From JAXLRU01 sp046330935 (GTDB lineage Bacteria; Actinomycetota; Actinomycetes; Actinomycetales; Kineosporiaceae), in assembly GCA_046330935.1 (NCBI GenBank), contig JAXLRU010000007.1, positions 293,887 through 357,886 on the forward strand: a stretch of 64,000 nt of DNA, in the 5' to 3' direction. A model generated the notes under the pieces. The model did no database searches. It was not told the DNA's origin and worked only from the letters and a program-made list of their open reading frames with translations. Shown here one piece after another: positions 42,915 to 51,663 of this stretch (positions are counted from its first letter, which is position 1; every line of letters begins with the position of its first letter). Made by a program: the position numbers and the translations under genes.

Positions 42915-45900
42915 GTGTCCCAGTCCTCCTCCCCGGAGCACCCCGTCGCCGAGTTCGGCCCCAACGAGTGGCTGGTCGACGAGCTCTACCAGCAGTACCT
43001 GGAGGACCGGACCAAGGTCGATCCGGCCTGGTGGGACTTCTTCGCCGACTACTCCCCCGGGGACGTCCCCGGTCTGCCGTCCTCCCGCGTGGTCGAGGCC
43101 GCCCCCGAGGACGAGCCCGCCCCGCCCGCCGCCGCCGCGCCGGCCCCCCTCGCCCCCGCCCCCACTGCCACCCCGGCCCCCGCTGCCACCCCGGCCCCCG
43201 CGCAGCCGGCCCCGCCCGCGCCCCCGCGCCCCGCGGTCCCCGCCACCGCCGCCCCCACGACGCCGGCGCCTGCAGCCACCGCGCCCGCTCCCGCCACGGC
43301 GCCGCAGCGCCACCCGCGCGAGATGCCCGCCACCCGCGCCGAGCAGGGGCCGACCAACGAGTCCGAGCTGGTCCGCCTCAAGGGCCCGGCCGCACGCGTG
43401 GTCGCCAACATGGAGGCCAGCCTCGAGGTCCCGACCGCGACGAGCGTGCGCGCCGTCCCCGCGAAGCTGCTGGTGGACAACCGGATCGTCATCAACAACC
43501 ACCTCGCGCGCGCCCGGGGCGGCAAGGTCTCCTTCACCCACCTCATCGGGTTCGCGCTGGTCGAGGCGCTGGCCGTCATGCCCGACATCAACGTGGGCTA
43601 CGCCACCGACGCCGAGGGCAAGCCCTCGCTGGTGCGGCCCGGTCACGTCAACCTCGGCATCGCCATCGACCTCGCCAAGGAGGACGGCACCCGCCAGCTG
43701 CTCGTCCCCAGCATCAAGCAGTGCGAGGGGCTCGACTTCGCGGGCTTCTGGGCCGCCTACGAGGACGTCGTCCGCCGCGCGCGGCAGGGCAAGCTCGGTG
43801 CCGACGACTTCGCCGGGACGACCCTGACGCTGACCAACCCCGGCACGATCGGGACGGTGCACTCGGTGCCCCGGCTGATGAAGGGGCAGGGCGCGATCAT
43901 CGGCGTGGGCGCCATGGAGTACCCGGCGGAGTACCAGGGCGCCTCCGAGGAGACGCTCGCCCGGATGGCCGTGAGCAAGACGCTGACGCTGACCTCCACC
44001 TACGACCACCGGGTGATCCAGGGCGCGCAGTCCGGCGACTTCCTGCGCGTGGTCCACCAGAAGCTGCTCGGCCAGGACGGCTTCTACGACCGGATCTTCC
44101 ACGCGCTGCGGATCCCCTACGAGCCGATCCGCTGGGTGCAGGACATCTCCATCTCGCACGAGGACCAGATCAACAAGACCTCGCGCGTGCAGGAGCTGAT
44201 CCACGCCTACCGCGTGCGCGGCCACCTGATGGCCGACACCGACCCGCTGGAGTACAAGCAGCGCCGTCACCCCGACCTCGACGTCACCAGCCACGGCCTC
44301 ACGCTGTGGGACCTCGACCGCGAGTTCCCCACCGGCGGCTTCGGCGGCAAGCCGGTGATGAAGCTGCGGCACATCCTGGGCGTCCTGCGCGACTCCTACT
44401 GCCGCACCATCGGCGTCGAGTACATGCACATCCAGGACCCGGAGCAGCGGGCCTGGCTGCAGGAGCGGATCGAACGCCCCTACGCCAAGCCCACCCCCAC
44501 CGAGCAGCTGCGCATCCTGCGCCGGCTCAACGCCGCCGAGGCGTTCGAGACGTTTCTGCAGACCAAGTACGTCGGGCAGCGCCGGTTCAGCCTCGAGGGC
44601 GGGGAGTCGGCGATCGCGCTGCTCGACGCGATCCTCACCAAGGCTGCCGAGGAGAAGCTCGACGAGGTCTGCATCGGCATGCCGCACCGCGGGCGCCTCA
44701 ACGTGCTCGCGAACATCGCGGGCAAGAGCTACGGGCAGATCTTCCGCGAGTTCGAGGGCACCGTGGACCCGAAGTCGGTCCAGGGCTCCGGCGACGTCAA
44801 GTACCACCTGGGCACGGAGGGCACCTACACCGCCGACTCCGGTGCCGCCACGAAGGTGTACCTGGCCGCCAACCCCTCCCACCTGGAGGCGGTCAACCCG
44901 GTGCTCGAGGGCGTCGTGCGCGCCAAGCAGGACAAGCTCAACAAGGGCGGCGCGTTCTTCTCGGTGCTGCCGATCCTGATGCACGGTGACGCGGCGTTCG
45001 CCGGCCAGGGCGTCGTCGCCGAGACGCTGAACCTCTCGCAGCTGCGGGGCTACCGCACCGGCGGCACCATCCACGTGATCATCAACAACCAGGTCGGCTT
45101 CACCACCGCCCCCGCGTCGTCGCGCTCGTCGGTGTACTCCACCGACGTCGCGCGGATGATCCAGGCGCCGATCTTCCACGTCAACGGCGACGACCCCGAG
45201 GCCTGCGTGCGGGTGGCCCGGCTCGCCTACGAGTTCCGGATGGCGTTCGACAAGGACGTCGTCATCGACATGCTCTGCTACCGGCGCCGCGGTCACAACG
45301 AGGGCGACGACCCCTCGATGACCCAGCCGCTCATGTACAACCTGATCGAGGCCAAGCGCAGCGTCCGCAAGCTCTACACGGAGGCGTTGATCGGCCGCAG
45401 CGACATCACGGTCGAGGACGCCGAACAGGCGTTGCGCGACTACCAGGAGCACCTCGAACGGGTGTTCGCCGAGTCCCGCGCCGCCTCGGCGGCGCAGCCG
45501 ACGAACACCATCACGGCCGGGCTCGACCTGCCCGCGGCCCAGCAGGGGACCGCCGACGTCGAGGCGCCCCGGGCCACGCTGGTCGCCCCCGAGGTGCTCA
45601 AGCGGATCGGGGACGCCCACGTCAGCCCGCCCGAGGGCTTCACCGTCCACCCCAAGCTGCAGCCGCTGCTGGAGCGCCGCGCGGCGATGTCCAGCGAGGG
45701 CGGGATCGACTGGGGCTACGGCGAGATCCTCGCGTTCGGCTCCCTGCTCATCGAGGGCGTCTCGGTGCGCATGGCCGGGCAGGACTCCCGCCGCGGCACG
45801 TTCGTCCAGCGCCACGCCGTCCTCACCGACAAGCTCAACGGCGGGGAATGGACGCCGCTGGCGAACCTCTCGCCCGACCAGGGCCGGTTCTGGATCTACG

Positions 45901-46727
45901 ACTCGCTGCTGAGCGAGTTCGCGGCGATGGGCTTCGAGTACGGCTACTCCGTGGAGCGGCCGGACGCTTTGGTGCTGTGGGAGGCGCAGTTCGGCGACTT
46001 CGCCAACGGGGCGCAGACGATCGTCGACGAGTTCATCTCCTCCTCCGAGCAGAAGTGGGGCCAGCGCTCCTCCGTCGTGCTGCTGCTGCCGCACGGGTAC
46101 GAGGGCCAGGGGCCCGACCACTCCTCCGGTCGCCCGGAGCGCTTCCTTCAGATGTGTGCCGAGAACAACATGACCGTGGCGATGCCCTCGACCCCGGCCT
46201 CGCACTTCCACCTGCTGCGTCGCCAGGCCTACGCCAAGCCGCGCCGTCCCCTGATCGTCTTCTCGCCCAAGTCGATGCTGCGCAACAAGGCCGCCACCTC
46301 CGAGGTCTCCGACTTCACCTCGGGCAGCTTCCGTCCGGTGATCGGTGAGCACGAGCCGCTGGCGCCGGAGGCCGTGGACCGCGTCCTGCTCTGCAGCGGC
46401 AAGGTCTACTGGGACCTCGTGGCCGAGCGCACCAAGCGGCAGGACCGCTCCACCGCGATCGTCCGGGTCGAGCAGTGGTACCCGGTCGACGGCGAGGGGC
46501 TCGCCGAGGCCGTCTCGTCGTTCCCCAACGCCGAGCTCGTCTGGGTGCAGGAGGAGCCGGCCAACCAGGGTGCCTGGACGTTCATGGCGATGAACGCGGT
46601 GCAGCACCTCGGCGGGCGGACCCTGCGCCCCGTCAGCCGCCCCGCCTCGGCCTCCCCCGCCGTCGGCTCGCAGAAGAAGCACCAGGCCGAGCAGGCCGCC
46701 GTCGTCGCCGCCGCCTTCGACCGCTGA
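42915..46727 (+). CDS. kgd: Multifunctional 2-oxoglutarate dehydrogenase/decarboxylase (Kgd, OdhA)
   Basis: A 1270-residue actinobacterial fusion. The start FGPNEWLVDELYQQYLEDRTKVDPAWW is the E1o-type N-terminal part; an Ala/Pro linker follows (about 60-130). The E2-like acyltransferase domain (about 145-380) keeps the DHRVIQGAQSGDFL catalytic His-Asp motif but there is no lipoyl domain. The ThDP-dependent E1 (about 410-1270) has GDAAFAGQGVVAETLNLS and IIINNQVGFTT-like cofactor residues. It feeds succinyl-CoA into the TCA cycle with a lipoyl partner elsewhere. GTG 42915 is chosen by alignment to the family start. Confidence 0.96.
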   Translation: MSQSSSPEHPVAEFGPNEWLVDELYQQYLEDRTKVDPAWWDFFADYSPGDVPGLPSSRVVEAAPEDEPAPPAAAAPAPLAPAPTATPAPAATPAPAQPAPPAPPRPAVPATAAPTTPAPAATAPAPATAPQRHPREMPATRAEQGPTNESELVRLKGPAARVVANMEASLEVPTATSVRAVPAKLLVDNRIVINNHLARARGGKVSFTHLIGFALVEALAVMPDINVGYATDAEGKPSLVRPGHVNLGIAIDLAKEDGTRQLLVPSIKQCEGLDFAGFWAAYEDVVRRARQGKLGADDFAGTTLTLTNPGTIGTVHSVPRLMKGQGAIIGVGAMEYPAEYQGASEETLARMAVSKTLTLTSTYDHRVIQGAQSGDFLRVVHQKLLGQDGFYDRIFHALRIPYEPIRWVQDISISHEDQINKTSRVQELIHAYRVRGHLMADTDPLEYKQRRHPDLDVTSHGLTLWDLDREFPTGGFGGKPVMKLRHILGVLRDSYCRTIGVEYMHIQDPEQRAWLQERIERPYAKPTPTEQLRILRRLNAAEAFETFLQTKYVGQRRFSLEGGESAIALLDAILTKAAEEKLDEVCIGMPHRGRLNVLANIAGKSYGQIFREFEGTVDPKSVQGSGDVKYHLGTEGTYTADSGAATKVYLAANPSHLEAVNPVLEGVVRAKQDKLNKGGAFFSVLPILMHGDAAFAGQGVVAETLNLSQLRGYRTGGTIHVIINNQVGFTTAPASSRSSVYSTDVARMIQAPIFHVNGDDPEACVRVARLAYEFRMAFDKDVVIDMLCYRRRGHNEGDDPSMTQPLMYNLIEAKRSVRKLYTEALIGRSDITVEDAEQALRDYQEHLERVFAESRAASAAQPTNTITAGLDLPAAQQGTADVEAPRATLVAPEVLKRIGDAHVSPPEGFTVHPKLQPLLERRAAMSSEGGIDWGYGEILAFGSLLIEGVSVRMAGQDSRRGTFVQRHAVLTDKLNGGEWTPLANLSPDQGRFWIYDSLLSEFAAMGFEYGYSVERPDALVLWEAQFGDFANGAQTIVDEFISSSEQKWGQRSSVVLLLPHGYEGQGPDHSSGRPERFLQMCAENNMTVAMPSTPASHFHLLRRQAYAKPRRPLIVFSPKSMLRNKAATSEVSDFTSGSFRPVIGEHEPLAPEAVDRVLLCSGKVYWDLVAERTKRQDRSTAIVRVEQWYPVDGEGLAEAVSSFPNAELVWVQEEPANQGAWTFMAMNAVQHLGGRTLRPVSRPASASPAVGSQKKHQAEQAAVVAAAFDR

Positions 46728-46758
46728 GAACCGGCGCCCGCCCGACGCAGTCCCTGCC

Positions 46759-46796
46759 GCACCCCCTCCCCCGACGCGCGCGGGGCGAGGGGGTGC
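46759..46796 (+). terminator. kgd terminator
   Basis: GCACCCCCTC and GAGGGGGTGC are perfect 10-bp arms with inner CCG/CGG pairing. Confidence 0.75.
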
Positions 46797-46831
46797 GCGC
46801 CGGGGCCGCCGGGGCGCGAGACAATCGCCGC

Positions 46832-47008
46832 ATGTACTTCACCGACCGCGGGATCGAGGAGCTCGACCAGCGGCGCGGCGACGAGGAGGTCACCCTCGCG
46901 TGGCTGGCCGAGCGGCTGCGCCTGTTCGTCGACCTGAACCCCGAGTTCGAGGTGCCCGTGGAACGACTCGCCACGTGGCTCGCCCGGCTCGACGACGAGG
47001 ACGAGTGA
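46832..47008 (+). CDS. DUF6104 small protein
   Basis: A 58-residue acidic protein beginning MYFTDRGIEELDQRRG and ending WLARLDDEDE, matching a small family widespread in actinobacteria. Function is unknown. GACAAT lies exactly 6 nt before the ATG, suggesting a leaderless message. Stop and next start overlap (TGATG). Confidence 0.8.
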   Translation: MYFTDRGIEELDQRRGDEEVTLAWLAERLRLFVDLNPEFEVPVERLATWLARLDDEDE

Positions 47009-47688
47009 TGACGACCGACACCGCCGCGACCGCCGGGGTGCGCCTGGAGCGCGCCGCCGCGGCCGCCGCGCGTCGCCCCCGCGACCCCGGGCTGACCGGC
47101 GTCCGGGTGGTCGTGATCGGCGACGGTCTCGTCGCCGGGGCGGGCGACCCGCGGGCGATGGGCTGGGTCGGCCGCGTCTCGGCCCGCACGTCCCGCGAGC
47201 AGGGTCCCGTCACGCTGTTCCCCCTCGGGGTGCCCGGGGAGTCGACCGCCGACCTGCTGACCCGGTGGCGCGAGGAGACCACCCGTCGCTTCGGGCCGCA
47301 GGCCAACTCCTCCCGCCTGGTGCTCGGCCTCGGGTGGGAGGACCTGCGCCAGCAGATCACCCTCGCCCGTTCCAGGCTCAACCTTGCCAACGTCATCGAC
47401 GAGGCGGCCTCGGGCAACCTGCCGGTGTTCGTCGTCGGCCCGCCGCCCTCGCTCGGCGAGGAGTTCAACGCCCGGCTGCGCGAACTGTCCGTCGCCTACG
47501 CCGACGTGTGCGAGCGGCGCGGGGTGCCCTACGTCGACACGTTCACGCCGTTGGAGACCCACGAGGACTGGCTCACCGACCTCGCCGCCGGCGACGGCAT
47601 GCACCCCAGCCAGGCCGGCTACGGGTTGATGGCGTGGCTGGTCCTGCACGGCGGCTGGCACCCGTGGCTCGGGCTGCAGGCCGCCTGA
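47008..47688 (+). CDS. SGNH/GDSL-hydrolase-like protein lacking the block I serine
   Basis: A 226-residue protein with the SGNH fold order. Block I reads VVVIGDGLVAGAGDPRAMGW, with Gly where the nucleophile Ser of GDS(L) should be. Later parts are present: LGVPGESTADLL (Gly block), and DGMHPSQAGYGLMAW near the end with the usual Asp and His. Hydrolase activity is therefore doubtful; binding or a different chemistry is possible. The DUF6104 neighbour is a recurrent partner as far as I recall. Confidence 0.75.
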   Translation: MTTDTAATAGVRLERAAAAAARRPRDPGLTGVRVVVIGDGLVAGAGDPRAMGWVGRVSARTSREQGPVTLFPLGVPGESTADLLTRWREETTRRFGPQANSSRLVLGLGWEDLRQQITLARSRLNLANVIDEAASGNLPVFVVGPPPSLGEEFNARLRELSVAYADVCERRGVPYVDTFTPLETHEDWLTDLAAGDGMHPSQAGYGLMAWLVLHGGWHPWLGLQAA

Positions 47689-47699
47689 GCCTCGTCCGG

Positions 47700-47984
47700 G
47701 TGCGCGGCCGCTCGATGCTGCCGACCCTGCGCGACGGCGACCTCCTGCTCGTGCGTCGCCGCCGCGGGGACGACCTCGTGGGCCGGCTCGCCGTCGTCAC
47801 GCTCCCCGACCGCCCGCTCGCCGTGAAGCGGATCACCGCCCGTGAGCCGGGTGGATGGTGGGTGGAGCGGGACAACCCCGCCGAGGGGGTCGACTCCTGG
47901 ACGGTCGGTGCCGTGCCCGACCCTGACGTGCACGCCGTCGTCGTCGCCCGGTTGTGGCCCGCCCCGGCGCTCCTGCGCCGCTGA
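47700..47984 (+). CDS. sodX: Nickel-type superoxide dismutase maturation protease
   Basis: A 94-residue S26-type protease. The nucleophile is in RGRSMLPTLRDGDLLLV and the general-base Lys in LAVKRITAREPGGW; NPAEGVDSW is the third conserved region. In actinobacteria such small peptidases remove the pro-peptide of nickel SOD so that His1 can bind Ni. sodN lies 2.2 kb downstream, separated here by two opposed genes. GTG 47700 gives the family N-terminus. Confidence 0.85.
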   Translation: MRGRSMLPTLRDGDLLLVRRRRGDDLVGRLAVVTLPDRPLAVKRITAREPGGWWVERDNPAEGVDSWTVGAVPDPDVHAVVVARLWPAPALLRR

Positions 47985-48001
47985 CGGCGCCGGGCCCGCT
48001 G

Positions 48002-49042
48002 CTAGGCGGAGCCGGAACCGTCCGCGCGAGCGGCCCCGCCCGCGGAGCCCTGCCGGCCCTGGGTGGCCGCGGCGCGTGACACCACGGCCGCGGGACGCAC
48101 CGACTGGCACCCCCACGACGGGCACCGCCACCACGGCTGCGGGCACTCGCCACGGGTGGAGCACCGCTGCGTCGCGACCCCCGTCACGGCCTGGCACCAG
48201 TCGGCGTAGAGCGGCACCTGCCGCCACGCGGAGCGGCCCGCCCGCAGGGCCGCCGGGTCGATGCTGCCGTCGGCGCGACAGCGCGGCGGGTCCTGACCCA
48301 CGAGCCCCTTGCAGAGATGGTCCACGGCCGCGACATCGGGCGCGTGGCCCTTGCGGGGCCGCGTGCTCAACGCGTCCAGAAGTCGCTCACCCTGGGCGGT
48401 GCCCGGGCGGACCAGCAGCCACGTGCGGCACTGCATGCCCCGGTCGGCCTCGGCCTGCCCCGGCTCGGCCGACGAGGACGGGGACGTGCTCACGGCCCCC
48501 GGCGGGCGCCCCTCCCCTGCCTGGGGGGCGGGCGGGACGACCACCGAACCCCGACCGTCGTAGCCGCCACGGGCTCCCGCGGTGGAGGAGGGGGAGGGCG
48601 TCGAGGTCGGGGACGTCGTGGGCGAGGGGCCCGGGACGGTCGGGGCCGGGGCGGTCGCCGACGGCTGCACGGGAGCGACGGCGGCGGTCGCCACCGGTTC
48701 CACCGTGGCCGAAGGATGGCCGCTGTCGTCGAACAGGCCCGTGAGCATGGGCACGGCGAGGGCGGCGGCGACCACGGCCGCGGCGGCCGTGAGCGGCCCG
48801 GCCGCCCCGAGCAACCGGGCGCGCAGGCGCCGGGACGCGCCCCGGCCGGAGGCGGCGGAGCGCGGGTCGGGGAAGGGGGCGACGTCCGCCCAGGGCCCGG
48901 CGGCGGCCGCGGCTCGGCGCTGCTCCACGGCCTCCCGGAAGGCGGCGACGGCGGCGTCCTGGCCCCGCAGCTCGGCGCGCGAGGGCGGCCCCTGCAACGC
49001 GCGTACCACCTCGTCCGTGCGCCCCCCACGAGCTGTGTTCAT
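48002..49042 (-). CDS. Single-pass membrane protein with Cys-rich exterior, anti-sigma-like
   Basis: A 346-residue protein. The cytoplasmic part (about 1-85) is charged; a membrane segment follows at about 87-112 (AAGPLTAAAAVVAAALAVPML). Outside is a Pro/Thr/Ser-rich linker and then a C-terminal domain with at least eight Cys (QCRTW, HLCKG, RCRAD, DWCQ, RCSTRGEC, RCPSWGC). The ATG overlaps the sigma gene stop (ATGA), the usual arrangement for a membrane anti-sigma factor. The partnership is inference; no zinc-binding anti-sigma motif is seen. Confidence 0.7.
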   Translation of the reverse strand: MNTARGGRTDEVVRALQGPPSRAELRGQDAAVAAFREAVEQRRAAAAAGPWADVAPFPDPRSAASGRGASRRLRARLLGAAGPLTAAAAVVAAALAVPMLTGLFDDSGHPSATVEPVATAAVAPVQPSATAPAPTVPGPSPTTSPTSTPSPSSTAGARGGYDGRGSVVVPPAPQAGEGRPPGAVSTSPSSSAEPGQAEADRGMQCRTWLLVRPGTAQGERLLDALSTRPRKGHAPDVAAVDHLCKGLVGQDPPRCRADGSIDPAALRAGRSAWRQVPLYADWCQAVTGVATQRCSTRGECPQPWWRCPSWGCQSVRPAAVVSRAAATQGRQGSAGGAARADGSGSA

Positions 49043-49827
49043 GACCGCCCCGGCATTCCGGCCATGTGGATGCCGCCCACCGGGGTGTCGCCGATGTGCC
49101 CGAGCGTGGACGGTTGCGCCCGGCGCGCCGGCGCCGTGCGGGGCGGGACGGCGCGGGGTGGGACGGCACGGGGCGGGACAGCGCGGGGGGCCGCGGCGCG
49201 CACCGAGACGGGCCTGGCCGGCGCCGGCACGGGCGGGATGGGCGAGCGCGAGGCGTCCATGCGCGCCTGCAGGGCCTTGAGGCCCCGGTGCGTGGCCATG
49301 CGCACGGCACCCGGGCGCTTGCCGAGCACGCGGGCCGCGGTGACGGCGTCCAGGCCCATGACCGTGCGCAACATGACCGCCTCGGCCTGGTCCTGGGGCA
49401 GGGAGGTCACCAGGTGCAGGGCCCAGCGGGTGCCGAGGTGCTCCACGGCCTCCTCGCCCGCGTCGGGCCACGGCGATGGCTCGGGCAGGTCCTCGGGCGC
49501 GAGGGGGTTGGCGGGCCGGCGTCGCTGGGCCCGCAGGTGGTCGAGGGCCCGGTGCCGGGCGATGGTGGTGACCCATGCACGGAACCCCTCGACGGGCCCG
49601 CGGAAGCGGTGGAGGTCGCGGCACGCCTGGGTCCACGCCTCGGCCGCGACGTCCTCGGCGTCCCCGCCGACCAGGACGCCCAGGTAGCGCAGGAGCGCGG
49701 GCTGCACGTGGCGGTACAGCACGGCGAACGCGTCCTCGTCACCCGCCTGGGCCGCGAGGAGGTGCCGCGTGGAGGCGACGCCGGCCAGCACCGGGGGGCG
49801 CCCGGTCAGCGCCTCGCGCTCGGCCAC
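49039..49827 (-). CDS. ECF-type RNA polymerase sigma factor
   Basis: A 262-residue factor. Region 2 is DAFAVLYRHVQPALLRYLGVLVGGDAEDVAAEAW, then WVTTIARHRALDHLR; region 4 is LPQDQAEAVMLRTVMGLDAVTAARVLGKRPGAVRMATHRGLKAL in order. After region 4 there is a ~60-residue Pro/Arg-rich tail with three RAVPP-like repeats. GTG 49827 has AGGAG six bases upstream. It is followed by the membrane protein that may inhibit it. Confidence 0.88.
   Translation of the reverse strand: MAEREALTGRPPVLAGVASTRHLLAAQAGDEDAFAVLYRHVQPALLRYLGVLVGGDAEDVAAEAWTQACRDLHRFRGPVEGFRAWVTTIARHRALDHLRAQRRRPANPLAPEDLPEPSPWPDAGEEAVEHLGTRWALHLVTSLPQDQAEAVMLRTVMGLDAVTAARVLGKRPGAVRMATHRGLKALQARMDASRSPIPPVPAPARPVSVRAAAPRAVPPRAVPPRAVPPRTAPARRAQPSTLGHIGDTPVGGIHMAGMPGRS
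49141..49185 (-). repeat. Three 15-bp tandem units in the sigma gene tail
   Basis: Three consecutive 15-base copies (consensus GGGYGGGACRGCRCG) encode the RAVPP repeat of the sigma factor's C-terminal tail. Confidence 0.7.
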
Positions 49828-50186
49828 GTCGGGCTCCTGTCGGTCGTCGGGGCATCCGGGGAATTGCGGTGCCGCCCCGCAACCACGCTGTCGGGGCCAG
49901 GGTGACCGTACAGAACCAAACGGGTCCGGCACAGTCCCCGGCCGCCCGGACCCTCGCGCGGATGTCGCGGGAAGCCGGGACGAGTGCTGATCAGTCTGGC
50001 GAACCGGCCCGCCCGATGCCACCTCGGGGGTAACGGTGACGCCCGGCGATGCGCCGCAGGTGCCCGGAAGGTAGCGTGATCGCGGGTGGCGGGCACGGGC
50101 GCGTCAAGGACCGTAGGTCCGCCGCTCCCCCGCTCGTCCCCCGGCGGTCCACGCCGTCGAACACGTCCGTCGAAAGGGAGTTACCG
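49828..50186. other. Divergent promoter region between sigma factor and sodN
   Basis: In 359 bp no gene is seen. A small hairpin GGACC-gta-GGTCC (50108-50120) and a longer CCGCC/GGCGG pair lie in the sodN leader. TAGCGT at 50072-50077 is a possible sodN -10. No Nur-type TGCAA palindrome was recognised. Confidence 0.4.
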
Positions 50187-50594
50187 ATGCTCTCGCGTCT
50201 CCTCGCCGCCCTCCGCCCCACCGAGGTCAGTGCCCACTGCGACCTGCCGTGCGGCGTCTACGACCCGGCGCAGGCGAAGATCGAGGCGGAGTCGGTCAAG
50301 GCCACGATCCAGAAGTACCTGGCCTCCGACGACGAGGTCTTCAAGCAGCGCGCGCTGCTGATCAAGGAGCAGCGCAGCGACCTGGTCAAGCACCACCTGT
50401 GGGTGCTGTGGACCGACTACTTCAAGGCCCCGCACTTCGAGAAGTACCCCCAGCTGCACCAGCTGTTCAACGAGGCCACCAAGCTGGCCGGCGCGGGCGG
50501 CACCAAGGCGTCCCTCGACGTCGCGGTCGCCGACCAGCTGCTCGCGAAGATCGACGAGATCGCCGCGATCTTCTGGGAGACCAAGCAGGCGTGA
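50187..50594 (+). CDS. sodN: Superoxide dismutase, Ni
   Basis: A 135-residue nickel SOD. The nickel hook HCDLPCGVYDP begins at His17, so the first 16 residues are the pro-peptide removed by SodX; His1, Cys2 and Cys6 of the mature form bind Ni. The rest is the four-helix bundle (LIKEQRSDLVKHHLWVLWTDYFKAPHF). ATG 50187 has AAGGGAG upstream. A strong hairpin follows. Confidence 0.97.
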   Translation: MLSRLLAALRPTEVSAHCDLPCGVYDPAQAKIEAESVKATIQKYLASDDEVFKQRALLIKEQRSDLVKHHLWVLWTDYFKAPHFEKYPQLHQLFNEATKLAGAGGTKASLDVAVADQLLAKIDEIAAIFWETKQA

Positions 50595-50608
50595 CCCACG
50601 CCGCAGTG

Positions 50609-50649
50609 CGGCCCCGGTCCGACGGCATCCGTGCCGGCGGCCGGGGCCG
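50609..50649 (+). terminator. sodN terminator
   Basis: CGGCCCCGG and CCGGGGCCG make a perfect 9-bp outer stem, with an inner CGGCA/TGCCG stem. The downstream TACCTTTG supplies a few T and is also the next gene's predicted -10. Confidence 0.75.
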
Positions 50650-50655
50650 TACCTT
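50650..50655 (+). promoter_or_regulatory. -10 hexamer of the GNAT gene
   Basis: TACCTT, exactly 6 nt before GTG 50662; adjoins the sodN terminator stem. Confidence 0.5.
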
Positions 50656-50661
50656 TGCCGC

Positions 50662-51147
50662 GTGGTCACCGTGCGGGTCGCCCGCGACGAGGAGCTGGAC
50701 GGCGCCGGGCGCGTCGTCGTCGAGGCGTACCGGGCCGACGGGATCGGCAACGCCGAGTACCTCGCGACGGTCGCCGATGCCCGCTCCCGCGCGTCGTCGG
50801 CCGACGTGGCGGTCGCGGTCAACGAGGGGGGCGAGGTCCTCGGCAGCGTGACCTTCTGCCTGCCGGGCTCACCGTGGGCGGAGCTGTCCCGGCCCGGCGA
50901 GGCCGAGTTCCGGATGCTCGGGGTCTCGCCGGCCGCGCGCGGGCAGGGCGTCGGGGAGGCGCTCGTCCGCTGGTGCCTCGACCGGGGCCGAGCCGAGGGC
51001 GTCTCGACCGTGGTGATCTCCAGCCAGGACGTCATGGCCGCCGCCCACCGGCTCTACGACCGGCTCGGGTTCACCCGCCGTCCCGACCTCGACTGGTCCC
51101 CCGTGCCAGGCGTGCACCTGCTCGGCTTCGAGCGTCCCCTCGGATGA
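50662..51147 (+). CDS. GNAT-family N-acetyltransferase
   Basis: A 161-residue acetyltransferase. The acetyl-CoA loop is GVSPAARGQGVGEALVRWCLDRG, preceded by FRML; the end AAHRLYDRLGFTRRPDLDW is the usual beta-bulge and motif B. Substrate is unknown. Its stop overlaps the next start (ATGA). Confidence 0.88.
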   Translation: MVTVRVARDEELDGAGRVVVEAYRADGIGNAEYLATVADARSRASSADVAVAVNEGGEVLGSVTFCLPGSPWAELSRPGEAEFRMLGVSPAARGQGVGEALVRWCLDRGRAEGVSTVVISSQDVMAAAHRLYDRLGFTRRPDLDWSPVPGVHLLGFERPLG

Positions 51148-51644
51148 GCGCCGTGATGAGCTTCCTCGTCGAGGTGAAGGACTGGCTGGTCGAGAACGGG
51201 CCGTCGTCCCTGCTCTACGCCGCGCTCTGGTCCTTCCTCGGGCTCGCCGCGATCGGGACCGGGATGGCGAACATGGCAGACACGACCAGGCACGTCCTCG
51301 CGAGCACGCAGACGGCACCGCTGCGCGGATGCGTCACCTCGGTGCTCTCCACCAGCCGCACCGGCGACCCCCTCGACGTCCGCATCCAGGTCAGCGGCCC
51401 CACCGCCTTCCAGGCGGAGGTGCAGACCCCGGACGCCGCCCGAACCACGGTGGGGACGTGCTTTCCCGTCTTCCGCGACGCCGAAGGTCGGGTCTACGCG
51501 GGCCGCGCCGACTGGGACGCCGTGGCCGGCGACTCCCTCGCCTGCTTCTTCGGCCTCGGCATGCTCCTCATGGCCGGGTTCCCCGTCGCCGCATGGAGGC
51601 GGAAGAGACGGCCGCCGCCCGTGCCTCCCCCCGCCTCAGCGTGA
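51144..51644 (+). CDS. Membrane protein of unknown function
   Basis: A 166-residue protein with two membrane helices (about 20-45 and 132-152) enclosing an ~80-residue external domain with two Cys (GCVTSVLSTSRTG; VGTCFPVF). It ends in a basic, Pro-rich tail. I do not recognise a family. Translation is coupled to the acetyltransferase. Confidence 0.6.
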   Translation: MSAVMSFLVEVKDWLVENGPSSLLYAALWSFLGLAAIGTGMANMADTTRHVLASTQTAPLRGCVTSVLSTSRTGDPLDVRIQVSGPTAFQAEVQTPDAARTTVGTCFPVFRDAEGRVYAGRADWDAVAGDSLACFFGLGMLLMAGFPVAAWRRKRRPPPVPPPASA

Positions 51645-51663
51645 GCCTTCGCCAGGCCCCTGA

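Noticed and set aside
42624..46682. A 1352-codon open frame antisense to kgd
   Set aside because: High GC makes stop codons rare in the opposing frame; composition is Gly/Arg/Val-rich with no domain, while kgd is fully recognisable.
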